In this document: positions 5,518-7,856 of the stretch, piece after piece | How positions within the stretch are numbered: the first letter of the stretch is position 1 | How the letters are laid out: every line of letters starts with the position of its first letter | Notes under the pieces: model-generated | What the model saw: the letters and a program-made list of their open reading frames with translations, nothing else | Databases searched by the model: none | Told to the model about the DNA's origin: nothing | Position numbers and translations under genes: made by a program | NCBI GenBank assembly: GCA_024644125.1 | Contig: JAHELQ010000238.1 | Coordinates: 1-7,856, forward strand | DNA: 7,856 nucleotides | Reading direction: 5' to 3' | Source: Candidatus Aminicenantota bacterium | GTDB taxonomy: Bacteria; Acidobacteriota; Aminicenantia; UBA2199

Positions 5518-6836
5518 AGTCTCTCTCCATAGAGAATTTCATTTTCGAATCCGGTAATCTGTATTTTGAAGATATTGTAGGTGTCGTCGAACTTTCCAGG
5601 AACAATGGTGGCGCCATCCACTTCCGGCGCCTGGCTCCAGATGCGTCCGATGACGGCTTCTGAATTCCAGGGACAGGGGCCTAGCGGGAGAAAGTCCTGG
5701 ATGGAGCCAACGAGCGATTGATTGTAGGCTTCCATATTTTGATCCGAAACATCCATCAATTCCTGGCGGCGGAGTTCGATGCGCTCTTCGTTCACCGTTT
5801 GTTTCAGATGAAAGGCCTCGGTTTCCTCTTCGGGGGAATAACCGAAGGCGCCGATCCGTTCGATTTTTGCCTTCCGTGCGAACGCCAACAACTCGTCGAA
5901 TTCTTCTTCGGACTCGCCCGGGAAGCCGACGATAAATGTCGAGCGTATAACGGCGTTGGGGAAGCGGTGGCGGATGGACTCGATCAACGCCAGTTTTTTG
6001 TCCGGTGAAGCGCCGCGTTTCATGGCCTTCAACACCCTGGCCGACACATGCTGGAACGGCAGGTCGAAGTAGGGGATGACGGTGGGGTGCCGGAAGGCTT
6101 CGATGATCTCTTCGTCAACTTCTTCGGGCATCATGTAGAGCACGCGGATCCAGGTGAAGCCGATTTTCGAGAGTTCTTCCAGAAGCGACGGTAGCCCGGA
6201 TGTATTTTGCCGGTCCTTACCGTAATAGGTGGAATTCTGGGAAATGAGGTTGAGCTCCCGGAAACCGAGATTATAGTAGAGTACCGCCTCTTTGACGATG
6301 GACTCGGTATCTCTGGAGCGATAGGAGCCGCGGATTTTGGGGATGGCGCAAAAGGCGCATTGCATGTTGCACCCTTCGGATATTTTGACGAACGTCGTGT
6401 TGGGAGTGGTGGTGATAATCCGTTTGTTCAGGTGAGTGTAGAGAAACAGCTCCTGGTCTTTGTAATCCGCCGATTTATCGGCGGCGATCAAATTCGCCAA
6501 TTCCTCCGGGTCATTGACACCCCAAACGATATCGGCTTCTTTGAAATTTTCCTTCAATTCTTCGATGTACCGCTGCGGCAGGCAACCCATGACCGCCACA
6601 TGGCCGATCTCTCCATTTTCTTTCCTTTCAAACGCTTCCAGCACCTCGTCGATGCTCTCTTCTTTGGCGTCCCTGATAAACGAACAGGTATTGATCACCA
6701 TCCAATCGGCGGGCTCGTACGAGGAGACGATACGGCAGCCGCGCTCCTCCAGCATTCCGCCCAGGACCTCTGTATCCACGATGTTCTTGAAACATCCCAA
6801 ACTCACAAATGCAACGGTTTTTTCTTTTTTTCCCAT
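5514..6836 (-). CDS. rimO: Ribosomal protein S12 methylthiotransferase (radical SAM)
   Basis: RimO adds a methylthio group to a conserved aspartate of ribosomal protein S12, using two iron-sulfur clusters. The 440-residue sequence has all three domains: an N-terminal UPF0004/MTTase domain opening with 'SLGCFKNIVDTE' (12-23), with cluster cysteines Cys15, Cys51 and Cys85; a radical SAM domain with 'SEGCNMQCAFC' holding the CxxxCxxC motif (Cys156, Cys160, Cys163); and a C-terminal TRAM domain (about 372-437). The GCxKNxVDxE signature favours RimO over its tRNA-modifying relative MiaB. Small oddities are Phe16 where Pro is common and Lys167 in 'AIPKIRG' where Ser is common; neither touches a cluster ligand. 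The start at 6836 has no strong ribosome binding site (only GGA very close), and a promoter lies immediately upstream, which suggests a leaderless or very short-leader mRNA. It is first in a two-gene unit with pgpA and divergent from the phosphofructokinase gene. Confidence 0.95.
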   Translation of the reverse strand: MGKKEKTVAFVSLGCFKNIVDTEVLGGMLEERGCRIVSSYEPADWMVINTCSFIRDAKEESIDEVLEAFERKENGEIGHVAVMGCLPQRYIEELKENFKEADIVWGVNDPEELANLIAADKSADYKDQELFLYTHLNKRIITTTPNTTFVKISEGCNMQCAFCAIPKIRGSYRSRDTESIVKEAVLYYNLGFRELNLISQNSTYYGKDRQNTSGLPSLLEELSKIGFTWIRVLYMMPEEVDEEIIEAFRHPTVIPYFDLPFQHVSARVLKAMKRGASPDKKLALIESIRHRFPNAVIRSTFIVGFPGESEEEFDELLAFARKAKIERIGAFGYSPEEETEAFHLKQTVNEERIELRRQELMDVSDQNMEAYNQSLVGSIQDFLPLGPCPWNSEAVIGRIWSQAPEVDGATIVPGKFDDTYNIFKIQITGFENEILYGERL

Positions 6837-6845
6837 GTTCCAGTG

Positions 6846-6874
6846 ATTGTACCAGATTTGAGCAGCCTCTGCAA
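6846..6874 (-). promoter_or_regulatory. Extended -10 promoter of rimO-pgpA, very close to the start codon
   Basis: On the minus strand TTGCAG (6874-6869) is followed by a 17-base spacer and TACAAT (6851-6846, 5 of 6 matches), which is preceded by TGG, making an extended -10. The -35 is weak (3 of 6). Transcription would begin around 6839-6840, only 3-4 bases before the ATG at 6836, implying a leaderless or near-leaderless transcript. Confidence 0.42.
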
Positions 6875-6912
6875 TTTTGTTGCGGAGTTAAATCTGAAAA
6901 TATCCCGGATGC

Positions 6913-6940
6913 TTGAAAAATCCTGATATCCGTTTATAAT
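6913..6940 (+). promoter_or_regulatory. Strong sigma70-type promoter of the phosphofructokinase gene
   Basis: TTGAAA (6913-6918, 5 of 6 matches), a 16-base spacer and a perfect TATAAT (6935-6940). Transcription should begin near 6947, giving a leader of about 25 bases that contains AGGAG (6957-6961). This is the closest to consensus of the promoters seen in the window. Confidence 0.65.
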
Positions 6941-6971
6941 ATAATGGGAACTGAACAGGAGTGGCGAATCT

Positions 6972-7856
6972 ATGTCGAATATCAATACGAAACGAGGAAC
7001 AATTGGCATACTGACTGGCGGCGGCGATGTGCCGGGTTTGAATCCCGCGATCCGCGCGGTGACGTTGAGAGCCTGCAACGAGGGCTTCCGCGTTGTCGGA
7101 ATACGCAGGGGATGGGCGGGATTGATCGATATGACCGGTGATGTCGAGTCGGATAGAAAAACCTGCTACATGGATCTGACCGAGGAGGTTGTACGGAGGA
7201 TCGGCCGCAGCGGCGGCACGTTTTTGCATTCGTCCAGAATCCGCCCGACCCATGTCCCTGCCGAAAGGGTTCCGGATCATTTAAAAGAAAAATACAATCA
7301 AGAATTCAACGATATGACCCCGGAAGTATTGAAGAACATCGACGCGTTGGGGATCGACTACGTGATTCCCATCGGCGGCGACGATACCCTCAGTTACGCG
7401 GTGCATTTGTACAAATTGGGAGTCAAACTGGTGGCGATTCCCAAGACGATGGACAACGACGTGCCCGGTACCGATTATTGCATCGGTTTCAGCACCTGTG
7501 TGAGCCGTACCATCGAGATGACCAACAGCTTGCGCACCACCGCCGGTTCCCATGAACGGTTTCTGGTGATCGAGGTGTTCGGCCGTTATGCAGGTTTTAC
7601 CTCGTTGATCCCTGCGATGGCGGGAGCGGCCGACCGGTGTGTGATTCCCGAATTTCGCTTCAATCCGGAGAAATTGACAGAAATATTGTCCGAAGACCGG
7701 AGGTTGAACCCGTCGCTCTATTCCATAGTACTGGTCTCCGAGGGGGCGACATTCCACGGCCAGGATATGGTGTATCTGGACCATGAAGAAGATATGTATG
7801 GGCATAAAAAGTTGGGAGGCGTCGGCGATTTGTTGAGCGAGAAGTTGAAGGAATTG
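6972..7856 (+). CDS. 6-phosphofructokinase, predicted pyrophosphate-dependent (3' end outside window)
   Basis: The frame is open from the ATG at 6972 to the right edge, giving 295 residues; the family is usually about 320-420 residues, so the C-terminus is missing. It phosphorylates fructose 6-phosphate to the 1,6-bisphosphate in glycolysis; PPi-using forms work reversibly. Visible motifs are the glycine-rich 'GILTGGGDVPGLNP' (12-25), GGDDT (135-139), 'PKTMDND' (157-163) with catalytic Asp161, 'TTAGSHERF' (189-197), and 'EVFGRYAGF' (201-209). In this family Gly at the position of Asp138 (E. coli PfkA Gly104) and Gly at the position of Lys158 (PfkA Gly124) go with ATP use, while Asp and Lys go with PPi use. 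Both residues here are of the PPi type. A longer region (about 90-120, rich in charged residues) separates the early glycine loop from GGDDT. The start has AGGAG (6957-6961) 10 bases upstream; an ATG at 6944 is out of frame. Divergent from rimO. Confidence 0.93.
   Translation, partial: MSNINTKRGTIGILTGGGDVPGLNPAIRAVTLRACNEGFRVVGIRRGWAGLIDMTGDVESDRKTCYMDLTEEVVRRIGRSGGTFLHSSRIRPTHVPAERVPDHLKEKYNQEFNDMTPEVLKNIDALGIDYVIPIGGDDTLSYAVHLYKLGVKLVAIPKTMDNDVPGTDYCIGFSTCVSRTIEMTNSLRTTAGSHERFLVIEVFGRYAGFTSLIPAMAGAADRCVIPEFRFNPEKLTEILSEDRRLNPSLYSIVLVSEGATFHGQDMVYLDHEEDMYGHKKLGGVGDLLSEKLKEL

Noticed and set aside
6207..6926. Long plus-strand open frame opposite rimO (239 codons)
   Set aside because: It is antisense to a gene with full family motifs, has no recognisable domain and no convincing ribosome binding site, and runs across the rimO promoter region.
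7281..7805. Minus-strand open frame opposite the phosphofructokinase gene
   Set aside because: Composition is that of an antisense shadow (many His, Gln, Gly, Arg), and the opposite strand carries the catalytic motifs.

Overview
The window is an ordinary-looking bacterial chromosome segment with seven recognisable or describable genes plus regulatory sites. Two genes run off the edges. Shine-Dalgarno-like sites, sigma70-type promoters and two secreted or exported products point to a bacterium, probably diderm. The gene set (RimO next to PgpA, a PPi-type phosphofructokinase, a PAS-GAF hybrid histidine kinase, a C45-type hydrolase) does not settle the phylum. A deep FCB-like or candidate-phylum lineage is a guess, not a conclusion. 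Coding sequence looks balanced in GC, while the intergenic regions, especially 4000-4202, are clearly AT-rich.

Left part (1-1904). A minus-strand gene for an exported protein, resembling the N-terminal domain of M1 metallopeptidases, leaves the window at base 1. It is divergent from a plus-strand gene for an exported C45/choloylglycine-hydrolase-like Ntn hydrolase (622-1827). The gap between them holds a dyad and a possible extended -10 promoter. The hydrolase converges on the kinase gene across a 77-base gap with no convincing terminator.

Middle part (1905-5055). A 694-residue soluble hybrid sensor kinase (PAS, GAF, HisKA, HATPase, receiver) is read on the minus strand. Its promoter region is shared with a divergent plus-strand gene for a 96-residue protein with two membrane segments. 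Next, under its own near-consensus promoter, comes a RES-domain protein of the NAD-degrading toxin family. No Xre/MbcA-type antitoxin gene lies beside it. An inverted repeat covers the RES promoter -10 and the expected transcription start.

Right part (5047-7856). rimO (ribosomal protein S12 methylthiotransferase) and pgpA (phosphatidylglycerophosphatase A) form a minus-strand pair joined by an ATGA overlap; pgpA also overlaps the end of the RES gene tail to tail by 9 bases. rimO is divergent from a phosphofructokinase gene whose two diagnostic residues predict pyrophosphate rather than ATP as phosphoryl donor; it runs off the right edge. The rimO promoter lies so close to the ATG that its mRNA may be leaderless.

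Most of the window is housekeeping and signalling. The orphan RES gene with its operator-like dyad is the strongest candidate for something not routinely described. I did not find clear evidence of a novel multi-gene system, CRISPR array, insertion sequence, tRNA or rRNA.
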